Origin: Nitrospirota bacterium
Lineage (GTDB): Bacteria; Nitrospirota; Nitrospiria; Nitrospirales; Nitrospiraceae
Length of the DNA stretch: 44,935 bases
Direction: 5' to 3'
Assembly: GCA_028876065.1 (NCBI GenBank)
Contig: JAGWTI010000016.1
Span: forward strand, 1 to 44,935
Of this stretch, positions 1 to 8,356 are shown in pieces; the first letter of the stretch is position 1; each line of letters opens with the position of its first letter. Made by a program: the position numbers and the translations under genes. The notes beneath the pieces are model-generated. The model had not been told where the DNA came from, searched no databases, and saw only the letters and a program-made list of their open reading frames with translations.

Positions 1-1050
1 TCCTACGGCTGCGGCACGCCGGCCGGCCTCAACACGGTACGACCGGGCGAGACGGTGCTCGACATCGGCTCCGGCGGCGGGATCGACTGTTTCGAAGCCT
101 CCCGGCGCGTCGGCCCGACGGGGCGGGTCATCGGGCTGGACATGACCGACACGATGCTGGCCATCGCCCGCCGCAACGCGCCGGTCGTCGCCGCCAACCT
201 GGGCTACGCGGCGCCCAACGTGGAGTTCCGCAAAGGGATGGCCGAGGCCATGCCGGTGGAGGACGGCGCCATCGATCTGATCATCTCCAACTGCGTGATC
301 AACCTGGCCCCGGACAAGCGGAAGGTCTTTCGCGAAATGTACCGGGTGCTGAAACCGGGCGGGCGCTTTACGATCTCGGACATCGTGGCCGACCAGGCCG
401 TGCCGCAATACCTGATCCACGACCGGGAAAAGTGGGGCAACTGCCTCTCCGGCGCCTTGCAGGTCGGCGACTACGTCGGCGGCATGGTGGAGGCCGGCTT
501 TCTGGCGGTTCATCAGATCAAGTTCGTGCCCTGGCAGGTCATTGACGGGCTCCATTTCCTCTCCGTGACCCTGACCGGATACAAACTTCCCGAGTCGGAC
601 CGGTCCCGCCTCGTTCGGTTCGCCACCTTGCGCGGCCCCTTCAGCCGGGCCGTGGACGAGCTGGGGCAGGTGTACCAGCGCGGCGTGCCGCAGGCCGTTA
701 CGGATCGGACGGCGCAGCTCCTTGCCGCCCCTCCGTTCGAGGGCCTGTTTGCGCTGTCCGAGACGCCGGTCCCCTTGGCGCCCTCGGACCCGCGGCTCCT
801 GGCCATCCTCCCGGATCAGGCCCCCTGCGTCTGGGAAGGACACTACGCTTTGTTCACCGGCCCGTTCGTGGAAGTCTGCGACGACGACCGGCATCGCTAT
901 TACCGGGGCCAGCCGCTGGAGATCTGCTCCAAGACGCTGAAGGTGCTCCGGCACCAGGCCTACGCCGGGCACTTCGCCGTCCTCAACCGGGCCCAGTCGG
1001 CGGTCGGCGGCACCGAAGTCTCCTGCGCCCCGAGTGGGAGCTGCTGCTAA
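1..1050 (+). CDS. arsM: Arsenite S-adenosylmethyltransferase, 5' end cut by window
   Basis: SAM-dependent methyltransferase that methylates trivalent arsenic in the cytoplasm. The reading frame is open from base 1, beginning SYGCGTPAG, so the true start lies upstream; 349 residues are visible. The SAM-binding GSGGGID motif lies at about residues 23-29. ArsM-type SNCVINLAPDK and the cysteine in NCLSGAL follow, and the protein ends in a cysteine-rich GSCC tail. The part after about residue 190 extends beyond the compact methyltransferase fold; its C-terminal portion (YRGQPLEICSKTL) I do not recognise. A second cysteine set there may bind arsenic (inference). It is followed 57 bp later by arsS, the usual partner in arsenosugar-type gene pairs. 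Family assignment is firm; substrate and product are inferred from motifs and neighbour. Confidence 0.88.
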   Translation, partial: SYGCGTPAGLNTVRPGETVLDIGSGGGIDCFEASRRVGPTGRVIGLDMTDTMLAIARRNAPVVAANLGYAAPNVEFRKGMAEAMPVEDGAIDLIISNCVINLAPDKRKVFREMYRVLKPGGRFTISDIVADQAVPQYLIHDREKWGNCLSGALQVGDYVGGMVEAGFLAVHQIKFVPWQVIDGLHFLSVTLTGYKLPESDRSRLVRFATLRGPFSRAVDELGQVYQRGVPQAVTDRTAQLLAAPPFEGLFALSETPVPLAPSDPRLLAILPDQAPCVWEGHYALFTGPFVEVCDDDRHRYYRGQPLEICSKTLKVLRHQAYAGHFAVLNRAQSAVGGTEVSCAPSGSCC

Positions 1051-1107
1051 CTCGTGAGCTGTCGGCCGTCAGCATTCAGCCTGTAGTCGAGGGCCATCGG
1101 TGATGAC

Positions 1108-2145
1108 GTGGGATTGAGTTTACTCGCTCGCAGCAACCCTCTGGCGTCTGCCGAAGAGCAGTTGCGCATCCTCGCGGACACCGACGCTTGCCCCCCGTTT
1201 GAGAGGCGCATGGACCAGGCAGGCCTGTCGCCGCTTCACGCCACCGGCATCACGGTCTTTCAGATCAACGTCGGCAAGCTCTGCAACCAGACCTGCCGCC
1301 ACTGCCATGTGGACGCGGGGCCGGACCGGCGGGAAAGCATGTCGCGCGACACCGCCGACCTCTGCCTCAAGGCCCTGGCGCAGACGGACATCCCGACCGT
1401 GGACATCACGGGCGGCGCGCCGGAGCTCAACCCGCACTTTCGCCGGCTGGTGGAGCAAGCCACAGCCCTGGGCCGCCACGTGATGGACCGCTGCAACCTG
1501 AGCGTGTTGCTGCTGCCCTCCCAGGCCGATCTGGTCGAATTCCTGGCCCGGCACCGGGTCGAAATCGTCGCCTCCCTGCCCTATTACCAGCCCTCCCAGA
1601 CCGACGCCCAACGGGGCGAGGGGGTGTTCGAAAAGTCCGTCAAGGCCTTGCAGCTGTTGAACCGGTTCGGCTACGGAGCCGACGGAAGCGGCTTGGCGCT
1701 GAATCTGGTCTATAACCCGGTCGGGGCCTTCCTCCCGCCCAAGCAGGACATGATCGAAGCGCAGTTCAAGCGCGAGCTCGAACGTCGGCACGGCATCCGG
1801 TTCACTCGCCTCTACACCATCACCAACATGCCGATCAGCCGCTTCCTCGAATTCCTGATCGAGAGCGGCAATTACGAGGGCTATATGGAGCGGCTGGCCA
1901 ACGCCTTCAATCCGGCGGCGGCGGGCCGCGTCATGTGCCGCTCTACCCTCTCGGTGGGATGGGACGGAACCCTCTACGACTGCGACTTCAACCAGATGCT
2001 GGACCTGCCCGTGACGCAGGGCGTGCCGCGACACATTCGCGACTTCGACGCGGCCAAGCTGCACCATCGCCGGATCGTGACCGGCAACCATTGCTACGGC
2101 TGCACCGCCGGGTCCGGCAGTTCGTGCGGCGGGGCCGTGACCTAG
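1108..2145 (+). CDS. arsS: Arsenosugar biosynthesis radical SAM protein ArsS (cysteine form)
   Basis: Radical SAM enzyme that in characterised relatives adds the 5'-deoxyadenosyl group to methylated arsenicals, the step after ArsM. The 345-residue protein has the [4Fe-4S]-binding CNQTCRHC motif (C59, C63, C66) after an SD-poor GTG start. The C-terminus is the family hallmark, CYGCTAGSGSSCGG (C329, C332, C340). Members of this family are often annotated as selenoproteins; here the positions are ordinary cysteine codons. Codons before the GTG in this frame offer no better start, and an ATG at 1102 runs into a stop after four codons. The short gap to arsM contains fragments of the GTCAGC/GCTGAC word repeat. 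A stand-alone terminator is not evident; hflK follows with its own promoter. Confidence 0.9.
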   Translation: MGLSLLARSNPLASAEEQLRILADTDACPPFERRMDQAGLSPLHATGITVFQINVGKLCNQTCRHCHVDAGPDRRESMSRDTADLCLKALAQTDIPTVDITGGAPELNPHFRRLVEQATALGRHVMDRCNLSVLLLPSQADLVEFLARHRVEIVASLPYYQPSQTDAQRGEGVFEKSVKALQLLNRFGYGADGSGLALNLVYNPVGAFLPPKQDMIEAQFKRELERRHGIRFTRLYTITNMPISRFLEFLIESGNYEGYMERLANAFNPAAAGRVMCRSTLSVGWDGTLYDCDFNQMLDLPVTQGVPRHIRDFDAAKLHHRRIVTGNHCYGCTAGSGSSCGGAVT

Positions 2146-2173
2146 GCCGGTTGTCTGCTTGCTCTGCTCCGCC

Positions 2174-2207
2174 CATTCATCGTTTATCATTCATCATTCA
2201 GCATTTG
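2174..2207 (+). repeat. ATTCATC-type word repeat
   Basis: A 34-bp run built from ATTCATC/TTTATC/ATTCAGC words lies just downstream of arsS and upstream of the hflK promoter. It is one arm only; no complementary arm is present here. The same vocabulary recurs at 4182, 4601, 24811, 26067, 34455 and 35280. Confidence 0.7.
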
Positions 2208-2212
2208 TTTAG

Positions 2213-2242
2213 TTGCCCCTTCTTCGCAGACTCTGCTATGGT
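2213..2242 (+). promoter_or_regulatory. Sigma-70-type promoter for hflKC
   Basis: TTGCCC (2213-2218), 18-bp spacer and TATGGT (2237-2242), preceded by TGC as an extended -10. It lies 39 bp before the hflK ATG, which has a GAGG ribosome-binding site. Confidence 0.6.
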
Positions 2243-2280
2243 GGTGCGTTCGTATTGCCACCGTACATGAGGCACGATTC

Positions 2281-3318
2281 ATGGTCTGGGACCCGAAAGA
2301 CCCCTGGGGCAAGAAGAACGATCCGGTCGACGACCTGCTGCGGCAGGCGAAGGCCAAGCTCGGCCCTGGCTTGCCGATCAAGGGCCTCAGCCCCCTCCTC
2401 TTGGCGGCGGTCGCGGTCCTTCTCGTTTGGCAAGGCACGTACATTGTCGCCCCGGACGAGGAAGGGGTCGTCAAACGCTTCGGCGACGTGGTCCGGAGCG
2501 AGGGGCCGGGCCCCCACCTGAAAATCCCCCTGATCGAAACGGTCGAGCGGCCCAAGGTGGAAAAGCTGCATCGGCTGGAGATCGGGTTCCGCACGGACCG
2601 GCAGGGCCGCCAGCAGATGATTCCCAAGGAAGCCCTGATGTTGACGGGCGACGAGAACATCCTGGGCGTGGAGTTCATCGTCCAGTACAAGATCAGCAGC
2701 GCCCGGGACTATCTGTTCCGTGTGGACGAGATCGAAGAAACGATCCAGAAGGCGGCCGAAGCGGCCATGCGCGAGGTGGTCGGCAAGAGCAAGATCGACG
2801 AGGCCCTGACCAGCGGGAAGGCGCAGATCCAACAGGATACGCAGACGTTGCTCCAGGGCATCCTGGACCAGTACCAGGCCGGGGTGCAGATCGCCGCCGT
2901 GCAGCTCCAGGACGTGGACCCGCCCGAGGCGGTCGTGGCCGCGTTCAAGGACGTGGCCAGCGCCAAGGAAGACCGGGAGAAGCTCATCAACCAATCCCAG
3001 GGCTACCGCAACGACATCATTCCCAAGGCCAAGGGCGAGGCGGCCCAGATCGTGAACCAGGCCAAGGGCTACGCCCAGGCCCGCATCACCCGCGCAGAGG
3101 GCGAAGCCAACCGGTTCATCCGGACGTTGAAAGAATACGAGCAGGCCAAGGACATCATCAGCAAGCGGATCTACATCGAGACGATGGAAGACGTGATGCC
3201 GGGAGTGGAGAAGATCATTCTCGACGGGAAGGCGGGGGACCGGGTCCTCCCCTACCTGCCCTTGGACAAGAGCCACAAGCCGCCCACGGCGGCGCCGGCG
3301 GAAGAGAAGAAGCCATGA
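2281..3318 (+). CDS. hflK: FtsH protease modulator HflK
   Basis: Membrane-anchored SPFH/band 7 protein that with HflC surrounds the FtsH protease and modulates its access to membrane substrates. The 345-residue protein has the HflK N-terminus (WDPKDPWG), a single membrane segment at about residues 39-53 (LLLAAVAVLLVWQGTY), the band 7 domain with PDEEGVVKRFG, and a long alanine/glutamate-rich coiled coil. The ATG at 2281 has GAGG nine bases upstream. The stop overlaps the hflC ATG as ATGA, so the two are translationally coupled. Nothing is missing or unusual. Confidence 0.95.
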   Translation: MVWDPKDPWGKKNDPVDDLLRQAKAKLGPGLPIKGLSPLLLAAVAVLLVWQGTYIVAPDEEGVVKRFGDVVRSEGPGPHLKIPLIETVERPKVEKLHRLEIGFRTDRQGRQQMIPKEALMLTGDENILGVEFIVQYKISSARDYLFRVDEIEETIQKAAEAAMREVVGKSKIDEALTSGKAQIQQDTQTLLQGILDQYQAGVQIAAVQLQDVDPPEAVVAAFKDVASAKEDREKLINQSQGYRNDIIPKAKGEAAQIVNQAKGYAQARITRAEGEANRFIRTLKEYEQAKDIISKRIYIETMEDVMPGVEKIILDGKAGDRVLPYLPLDKSHKPPTAAPAEEKKP

Positions 3319-4175
3319 GCAGGCAAAACCTCATCATCGGCGTCATCGGCGTGATCCTGTTGTTGTTCGTGCTGGGGGCCTCCCCGGTCTTCATCGTGGA
3401 CATCACCCAGACGGCGATCGTGGTGCAGTTGGGCAAGCCGGTGCAGAACATCACGACGCCGGGCCTGCAGTTCAAGGTGCCCTTCATCCAGGAGGTCACC
3501 TACTTCGACAAGCGCCTGCTGGACTATGATTCGTCCGCCCAGGAAGTCATCACCCAGGACAAGAAGACGATCCTGATCGACAACTTCGCCAAGTGGCGGA
3601 TCACCGATCCCTTGAAGGTCTACCAGGCGTTCCAGACCCAGCGCGGCGCCCTGCGGCGGTTGGACGACATCATCTACTCCGAGCTGCGGGTGGAGGTCGG
3701 CCGCCACGACTTGTCCGACATCGTCTCCAAAACGCGGTCGGAAGTGATGGCCATCGTGACCAAGCGGGCCAACGAGAAAGCGGCGGCGTACGGCATCGAG
3801 ATTCAGGACGTACGCATCAAACGGGCGGACCTGCCCGAACAGAACGAGAAGGCCGTGTTCGCCAGAATGCAGGCCGAACGGGAGCGGCAAGCCAAGCAGT
3901 ATCGGGCCGAGGGGGCCGAGGAGGCGCAGAAGATCCGGTCCGAAGCCGAGAAGGATCGGGAAATCATCCTGGCTGAAGCCTACAAGACTTCGGAAGAGCT
4001 GCGGGGCGAGGGGGATGCCAAGGCTTTCAAACTGTACGCCTCGGCTTACCGGCAGGATCCCAAGTTCTTCGAGTTCACCCGCACGATGGAAGCCTACAAG
4101 AAAAGCTTCAAGGACCACTCCACCATCGTCATGAGCCCGGACTCCGAATTCTTCAAGTATCTCAAGCAGCGCTAA
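3315..4175 (+). CDS. hflC: FtsH protease modulator HflC
   Basis: Partner of HflK in the periplasm-facing cage around FtsH. The 286-residue protein has one N-terminal membrane segment (LIIGVIGVILLLFVLGA), a band 7 domain with the ITQTAIVVQLGKPV start typical of HflC, and the RIKRADLPEQN stretch followed by a charged coiled coil ending in FEFTRTMEAYKKS. The ATG at 3315 overlaps the hflK stop by four bases. The same frame stays open upstream through hflK for about 296 codons; that extension is out-of-frame hflK sequence and not real protein. A degenerate ATGAATG repeat starts seven bases after the stop. Confidence 0.95.
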   Translation: MSRQNLIIGVIGVILLLFVLGASPVFIVDITQTAIVVQLGKPVQNITTPGLQFKVPFIQEVTYFDKRLLDYDSSAQEVITQDKKTILIDNFAKWRITDPLKVYQAFQTQRGALRRLDDIIYSELRVEVGRHDLSDIVSKTRSEVMAIVTKRANEKAAAYGIEIQDVRIKRADLPEQNEKAVFARMQAERERQAKQYRAEGAEEAQKIRSEAEKDREIILAEAYKTSEELRGEGDAKAFKLYASAYRQDPKFFEFTRTMEAYKKSFKDHSTIVMSPDSEFFKYLKQR

Positions 4176-4181
4176 CGAAGC

Positions 4182-4216
4182 AATGATAAGCGATGAATGC
4201 TGAGTGATAAATGATG
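4182..4216 (+). repeat. ATGAATG word repeat, left flank of four-helix gene
   Basis: Thirty-five bases made of AATGATAAG, GATGAATGC and GATAAATGATGG words. Its complement-type counterpart (CATTCACC, CATTCAGC, CATTCATA) lies at 4601-4636, so the two bracket the intervening gene as an inverted pair. Confidence 0.7.
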
Positions 4217-4238
4217 GTTACAAGACCCGGGCGGAACG

Positions 4239-4613
4239 CTACGCGTTTCGTTTTGCCGTCTTGACCGAGGCCACCAGAACGGCCAGGAGTTCCTTCGCTT
4301 CTCCGTTCACATCTTCGAATCTTTCTCCCGACACAATGTCGCTTTCTCGCAGCAGTTCCATCCAGTACATCACCTCCTCAAGCTCTTGCAACCCCGACTC
4401 GATCTTGCTCACAAACTCCGCTCGTGACCTAGCCCTGCTCGCTTCACGATAATGCGCTCCCAGGGAAGTCCCGCTCCGCAGAAGCTGTTTTCCCAACACT
4501 TGGGCGACTGTGGTCTTCGGAAGAGATGCGTACGGCCGAACGATACGGAGCGCGAACTTTTTCGTTCTCTCTCCTAAGTCGTTTGCCGCTTGTCTATTCC
4601 CAACATTCACCAT
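4239..4613 (-). CDS. Four-helix-bundle protein (23S rRNA intervening-sequence family)
   Basis: Small helical protein of the family first seen encoded in 23S rRNA intervening sequences (TIGR02436-type). Family features visible in the 124 residues are KKFALRIVRPYASLPK near the N-terminus, GTSLGAHYREASRARS in the middle, and a KIESGLQELEEVMYWMELL helix. The molecular role of the family is not established. The ATG at 4613 falls inside the CATTCAGC-type repeat, so the first codons (MVNVGNR) are repeat-derived and the true start could be a little further in. It lies on the minus strand downstream of fhs, but the surrounding repeats suggest an independently moving unit (inference). Confidence 0.85.
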   Translation of the reverse strand: MVNVGNRQAANDLGERTKKFALRIVRPYASLPKTTVAQVLGKQLLRSGTSLGAHYREASRARSRAEFVSKIESGLQELEEVMYWMELLRESDIVSGERFEDVNGEAKELLAVLVASVKTAKRNA

Positions 4614-4636
4614 TCAGCATTCATACTTCATCGTTT
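4601..4636 (+). repeat. CATTCAGC word repeat, right flank of four-helix gene
   Basis: Run of CATTCACC, ATTCAGC, ATTCATAC and TTCATCG words that includes the start codon of the four-helix gene and separates it from the fhs stop. It is in opposite orientation to the repeat at 4182-4216. Confidence 0.7.
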
Positions 4637-4637
4637 C

Positions 4638-6326
4638 TCACGAGAGCCCGGTAATTTCCCCCGTCGCCGGGTCAAGGTCCATCCGTTCCCCGGCCGGCTT
4701 CTTGGGCAACCCCGGCATCAGCTGAATCCCGGAACAGACCGCCGTCAGGAATCCCGCGCCGGCCAGGATGCGCAACTCTTTGACCGGGAGGGTAAAGCCG
4801 GTCGGCCTGCCTTTCAGCGCCGGATCGTGCGACAAGGATAACGGCGTCTTGGCCATGCAGACCGGGAAGGTGCCGAACCCCAACCGCACCGCCTGCTTGA
4901 TGTCCGCCTCCGCCCGCTCCTCGTAGGACACGCCCGCAGCCCCGTAGATCCTGGTCGCGACCGCCTCGATTTTCTGTTTGATCGGCGCTTCGTCCTGGTA
5001 CAAGGGCTGATAGGCAGACGGGATCTTGCAGGCCGCTTCCACGACTTTCGCCAACTCCTCCGCGCCTCGCCCTCCGTCGGCCCAGTGGGTGGAGATGGCC
5101 GAGCCGACCGCCCCGGCTGAGGCGGCCCAGTCGCGAACGTACTGCAACTCGTCGGCCGGATCGTCCTTAAAGGCATTGATCGCCACCACGGCCGGCACGC
5201 CGAACGTCCGGACATTGGCCAGGTGTTGTTCCAGGTTGGCCAGCCCCTTGGCCAAGGCCTCGCGGTTCGGGCCGGTCAGGCCCGGCGGAAGCGGCGTCCC
5301 TGCTTTGACCTGCCCGCCCCCCCCGTGGAGCTTCAAGGCCCGGAGCGTGGCCACGACCACGGCCGCATGGGGGCGCAAACCGGACGTCCGGCATTTGATG
5401 TTGAAAAACTTTTCCGCGCCCAGATCGCTCCCGAACCCCGCTTCCGTCACGACATAGTCGGCGGTCCGCAGGGCCAGTTGATCGGCCAGAACCGAGCAGT
5501 TCCCGTGGGCGATGTTCCCGAACGGGCCCGTATGGACCAGGGCCGGGGTCCCTTCGATCGTTTGGACCAAGTTGGGACAGAGGGCATCCCGGAGCAGGAC
5601 CGCCATGGCCCCCGTACATTGCAACTGGGCGGCGGTGACCGGCTGGCCTTCCTTGGTCACTCCCACCAAGATGCGGCCCAGGCGCCGGCGCAGGTCCTCG
5701 ACCCCGGAGGCCAAAGCCAGGATCGCCATGACCTCGGAGGCCTCGGTCAGGACAAACTCGCTGTCCCTGTCGGTGCGGCCCTCCGCTTCCTTGAGTCGCA
5801 CCTGTCGCAAAGCCCGGTCGCTGATCCCCATGGCCCTCGGCCAGGCGATCCGCGCGGGATCGAGATTGAGGCTGTTCCCCTGGAACACATGATTGTCGAG
5901 AAACGACGAGAGGAGGTTGTGGGCCGACGCGGCTGCATGGGCGTCCCCGGTGAAGTGCAGGTTGATGTCTTCCATCGGCAGGACTTGCGCCCGCCCCCCA
6001 CCCGTTCCTCCCCCTTTGATCCCAAAGACCGGCCCGAGCGACGGCTGTCTGAGGGTCACGACGGCCCGCCGGCCGAGCCGGGACAGCCCCATAGCCAAGC
6101 CGACCGAGGTCGTGGTCTTTCCCTCGCCCAGCGGGGTCGGGTTAATGGCCGTGACGAGGACATAGCGGCCTCGTGGGCGGTTGGCCAGACGTTCGAGGGC
6201 CGAGAGCGAGACTTTGGCCTTCCAGGGACCGTAGAGGATCAGGTCCTCCGGTTTGAGACCCAACATTTCCCCGATGGCCTGGATGGGGCGGGGGGACACG
6301 GAGTGGGCGATTTCAAGGTCGGTCAC
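4638..6326 (-). CDS. fhs: Formate-tetrahydrofolate ligase
   Basis: ATP-dependent enzyme making 10-formyltetrahydrofolate from formate and THF, feeding one-carbon metabolism. The 562-residue length is typical. Visible motifs are the P-loop TPLGEGKTTTS (about residues 64-74), the THF-site region RQPSLGPVFGIKGGGTGGG, the FTGD and NHVFQGN segments, and the C-terminal GIQLMPGLPKKPAGERMDLD. The start is GTG, with AGAGGTGA a few bases upstream. It lies downstream of the M23 peptidase gene on the same strand with a 79-bp gap, in which I see no other gene. Confidence 0.96.
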   Translation of the reverse strand: MTDLEIAHSVSPRPIQAIGEMLGLKPEDLILYGPWKAKVSLSALERLANRPRGRYVLVTAINPTPLGEGKTTTSVGLAMGLSRLGRRAVVTLRQPSLGPVFGIKGGGTGGGRAQVLPMEDINLHFTGDAHAAASAHNLLSSFLDNHVFQGNSLNLDPARIAWPRAMGISDRALRQVRLKEAEGRTDRDSEFVLTEASEVMAILALASGVEDLRRRLGRILVGVTKEGQPVTAAQLQCTGAMAVLLRDALCPNLVQTIEGTPALVHTGPFGNIAHGNCSVLADQLALRTADYVVTEAGFGSDLGAEKFFNIKCRTSGLRPHAAVVVATLRALKLHGGGGQVKAGTPLPPGLTGPNREALAKGLANLEQHLANVRTFGVPAVVAINAFKDDPADELQYVRDWAASAGAVGSAISTHWADGGRGAEELAKVVEAACKIPSAYQPLYQDEAPIKQKIEAVATRIYGAAGVSYEERAEADIKQAVRLGFGTFPVCMAKTPLSLSHDPALKGRPTGFTLPVKELRILAGAGFLTAVCSGIQLMPGLPKKPAGERMDLDPATGEITGLS

Positions 6327-6405
6327 TGGTCACCTCTCAGGCGGGAGCCTGGCGGTTTGTGGGGGTTGAAGCGCGGAAGGCAACGAAAGACTGGAACGGG
6401 GAACG

Positions 6406-7395
6406 TTATTCGAGGATGTAGCGTTGCGGATTGACGGGCCGTTCGTTCACTTTGATCATGTAATGCAAGTGCGGGCCGGTGGACAAGCCGCTGCTGCCGA
6501 CGAGACCGATCAAGTCTCCCCGTTTTACCTTCTGTCCCTGCTTGACGATGGATTTGGCCAAGTGCCCATACTGGGTTTCAAGCCCAAAGCCGTGCTCGAT
6601 CGCGACCATGTTCCCCATCTTGGCGTCAAACCCGACCACCGTCACCAAGCCTCCGGCCGTAGCATGGACCGGCGCATTGGGCGGCGCACCGATGTCCAAC
6701 CCGTCATGGATCGCGGGAAGCCCGGTAAAGGGAGAAATTCTCGGGCCAAAACCAGATGTGACCCAACCCTTGACCGGCCAAACGGAGGGGGTTGAGCCCC
6801 AACGGGTCCAACGTTCCTTGGCCGCCTCGGTCAATTCTTCCAAGGACCGTTCCTGGAACACCGCTTCACGCTGCAACCAGTCGATTTTCTTTTGGACTTT
6901 TGCGGCAAGCTCCCGTTCCCAGAGCTGGTTCTCTTCCGAGAGCTTGGGTGACTGAAGTTCGGCAGCCTGGGCGCCTCCCGCCTCTTCGCTCTGCTCACTA
7001 GGGGGGGCCTGACTACTCTCGACCAACGGGGTCTCCTCGCCACCCTGACCGTTCAGATAGTCTTCGGGTTTCAAGGATTCGATCCCCAGCATCACCCGTA
7101 ATTTTTCGTTCACTTCCTTCATGGCCAGGACCCGGCGCTTTAGGTCGTCCACGGCCGTGGAAAAGGCGTTCGTCTGTTCCTTCGCGTTGATGAGCTCCTG
7201 GCGAATCTCCTGTAATTCCCATACCTTACCTGTCTGGATCACGTACTGGGAGAGCAGAAGGATTTCACCCAACGCCAGCAGAGCGCCGACGATGATCGCC
7301 TTGCGAACAATCGCCCGAGGAAAGCTGAAGCGCAAGGGCTTCGCCGTCGTTCCCCGAAAAATGACAATGGTGTATGCGTCGTCTTGTTGACTCAT
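6406..7395 (-). CDS. M23 family metallopeptidase with coiled coil, membrane-anchored
   Basis: Probable peptidoglycan endopeptidase or divisome activator acting in the periplasm. The 329 residues comprise a short cytoplasmic N-terminus, one membrane segment (about 31-50), a coiled coil (about 60-105), a Glu/Ser/Pro-rich linker, a second helical stretch, and a C-terminal LytM/M23 domain (about 205-329). The zinc and catalytic residues are present: H230 and D234 (HDGLD), H278 (GHL), and H309/H311 (PHLHY), so the domain should be active rather than a degenerate regulator. An excellent promoter lies at 7444-7472 and GAGG is eight bases before the ATG. The substrate is not shown by sequence. Confidence 0.92.
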   Translation of the reverse strand: MSQQDDAYTIVIFRGTTAKPLRFSFPRAIVRKAIIVGALLALGEILLLSQYVIQTGKVWELQEIRQELINAKEQTNAFSTAVDDLKRRVLAMKEVNEKLRVMLGIESLKPEDYLNGQGGEETPLVESSQAPPSEQSEEAGGAQAAELQSPKLSEENQLWERELAAKVQKKIDWLQREAVFQERSLEELTEAAKERWTRWGSTPSVWPVKGWVTSGFGPRISPFTGLPAIHDGLDIGAPPNAPVHATAGGLVTVVGFDAKMGNMVAIEHGFGLETQYGHLAKSIVKQGQKVKRGDLIGLVGSSGLSTGPHLHYMIKVNERPVNPQRYILE

Positions 7396-7443
7396 CGTCT
7401 GTACCTCGAGACCCTCTGAGGGACTCCTTGCATCAAGGGGGCC

Positions 7444-7472
7444 AGTTTACTGAAACCGGCCTGAGCGGTCAA
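7444..7472 (-). promoter_or_regulatory. Sigma-70 promoter for the M23 peptidase gene
   Basis: Reading the minus strand: TTGACC (7472-7467), 17-bp spacer, TAAACT (7449-7444). It overlaps the 3' end of cutA, so the peptidase gene can be expressed independently of cutA. Confidence 0.7.
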
Positions 7473-7840
7473 CCATTTTTCGATTTCTTGAATTTTTTCT
7501 TTGGCTTATCCGTAACCGCTGCAACCCAGGCAAGGTAGTCGGAGGAACCTTTTTTGACAGAAAGGGCAATAATTTCCGGCACCTGGTAGGAATGAAGTGC
7601 CTTGACGACCCTGGCGAGCTCCGGAAAAAGTGATGCCCTGGTCTTCAAGATCATGAGGGTTTCCCGTTCCTCGGCCACCCTCCCTTCCCACCAAAATAAG
7701 GACCGGACTCCGGTCAAAATGGTGACGCAGGCAGCCAGCTTGTCTTGAACCACCCGCTTCCCAATCCGGTTGGCCTCCTCCTCGGACGAGGCTGTGACGA
7801 ACACTACAAGGGCTTGTTCGGTCTTGTGCGTCCTCGCCAT
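7469..7840 (-). CDS. cutA: Divalent-cation tolerance protein CutA
   Basis: Small trimeric PII-like protein linked genetically to copper and other divalent-cation tolerance; its biochemical role is not settled. Family sequence is clear: VVFVTASSEEEANRIGKRVVQDKLAACV, then SLFWWEGRVAEERETLMILKT, then HSYQVPEIIALSV. The 123-residue form starting MARTHKTE is chosen because the family begins there; an in-frame TTG at 7906 would add 22 residues unlike the family. It ends in a lysine-rich tail (KKKFKKSKNG). It is divergent from the rhodanese gene across a 90-bp gap. Confidence 0.93.
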   Translation of the reverse strand: MARTHKTEQALVVFVTASSEEEANRIGKRVVQDKLAACVTILTGVRSLFWWEGRVAEERETLMILKTRASLFPELARVVKALHSYQVPEIIALSVKKGSSDYLAWVAAVTDKPKKKFKKSKNG

Positions 7841-7930
7841 TCCCTTCACCCTCCATCCCGAGCCTTCCACCAGCCGGCCGGGAGCCATGCTCGCACGACG
7901 CCTCAATTGACAGAGGAGAAATCCCAGCTT

Positions 7931-8287
7931 ATGATGCGATTCCCATCGGTTATGGAGGCCACTATGGGTTTTACTATCACTCCGCGTGAATTAAAGGAGC
8001 GGCTCGATAAAGGCGACCAACTCTGCCTCTTGGATGTTCGGGAAGAGTGGGAGCATTCTTTAGCCAAGCTGGATGGATCCATCCTTATCCCTCTCGGCAC
8101 GTTGCCCCAATCTCTGAACAAGCTGGACCGGAATACAGAGATCATCGCCTACTGCCACCACGGGATGCGGAGCGCAGACGCCACCGGTTTTCTGCTGCAA
8201 CAGGGCTTCAGCAACGTAAAAAACTTGGTCGGTGGGATTGATGCCTGGTCTATCCAGGTGGACCCGAACATCCCGCGCTATCGCTGA
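7931..8287 (+). CDS. Rhodanese-like sulfurtransferase
   Basis: Single-domain rhodanese, about 118 residues, expected to carry sulfur as a persulfide on its active-site cysteine. The active-site loop CHHGMRS (C75) and the CH2-type LLDVREEWEH motif are intact, and the WSIQVDP ending matches small rhodaneses of the GlpE/YgaP type. The ATG at 7931 follows GAGGAG at about 12 bases; ATG codons at 7952 or 7964 are alternatives, and 7964 (MGFTITPREL) corresponds best to the domain edge. No operon partner is evident; it is divergent from cutA and convergent with the epimerase operon. Confidence 0.9.
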   Translation: MMRFPSVMEATMGFTITPRELKERLDKGDQLCLLDVREEWEHSLAKLDGSILIPLGTLPQSLNKLDRNTEIIAYCHHGMRSADATGFLLQQGFSNVKNLVGGIDAWSIQVDPNIPRYR

Positions 8288-8326
8288 GTTCCGCCGAACA
8301 ATTAGGCCCACCAGACCCACGCTCAG

Positions 8327-8347
8327 GCCGGGGATTGCGCCCCCGGC
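8327..8347. terminator. GC hairpin between convergent genes, possible bidirectional terminator
   Basis: GCCGGGG / CCCCGGC, seven pairs with a seven-base loop, lies between the rhodanese stop and the epimerase stop. Neither side is followed by a clear T-run, so intrinsic termination is only a possibility. Confidence 0.35.
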
Positions 8348-8356
8348 ACGCGCAGT

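Noticed and set aside
2427-4175. A 582-codon open frame containing hflC
   Set aside because: The first 296 codons are out-of-frame hflK sequence; HflC homology begins exactly at the ATG overlapping the hflK stop.
8291-8356. Strong intrinsic terminator after the rhodanese
   Set aside because: The hairpin is real, but no T-run follows on either strand, so it is listed only as a low-confidence terminator.
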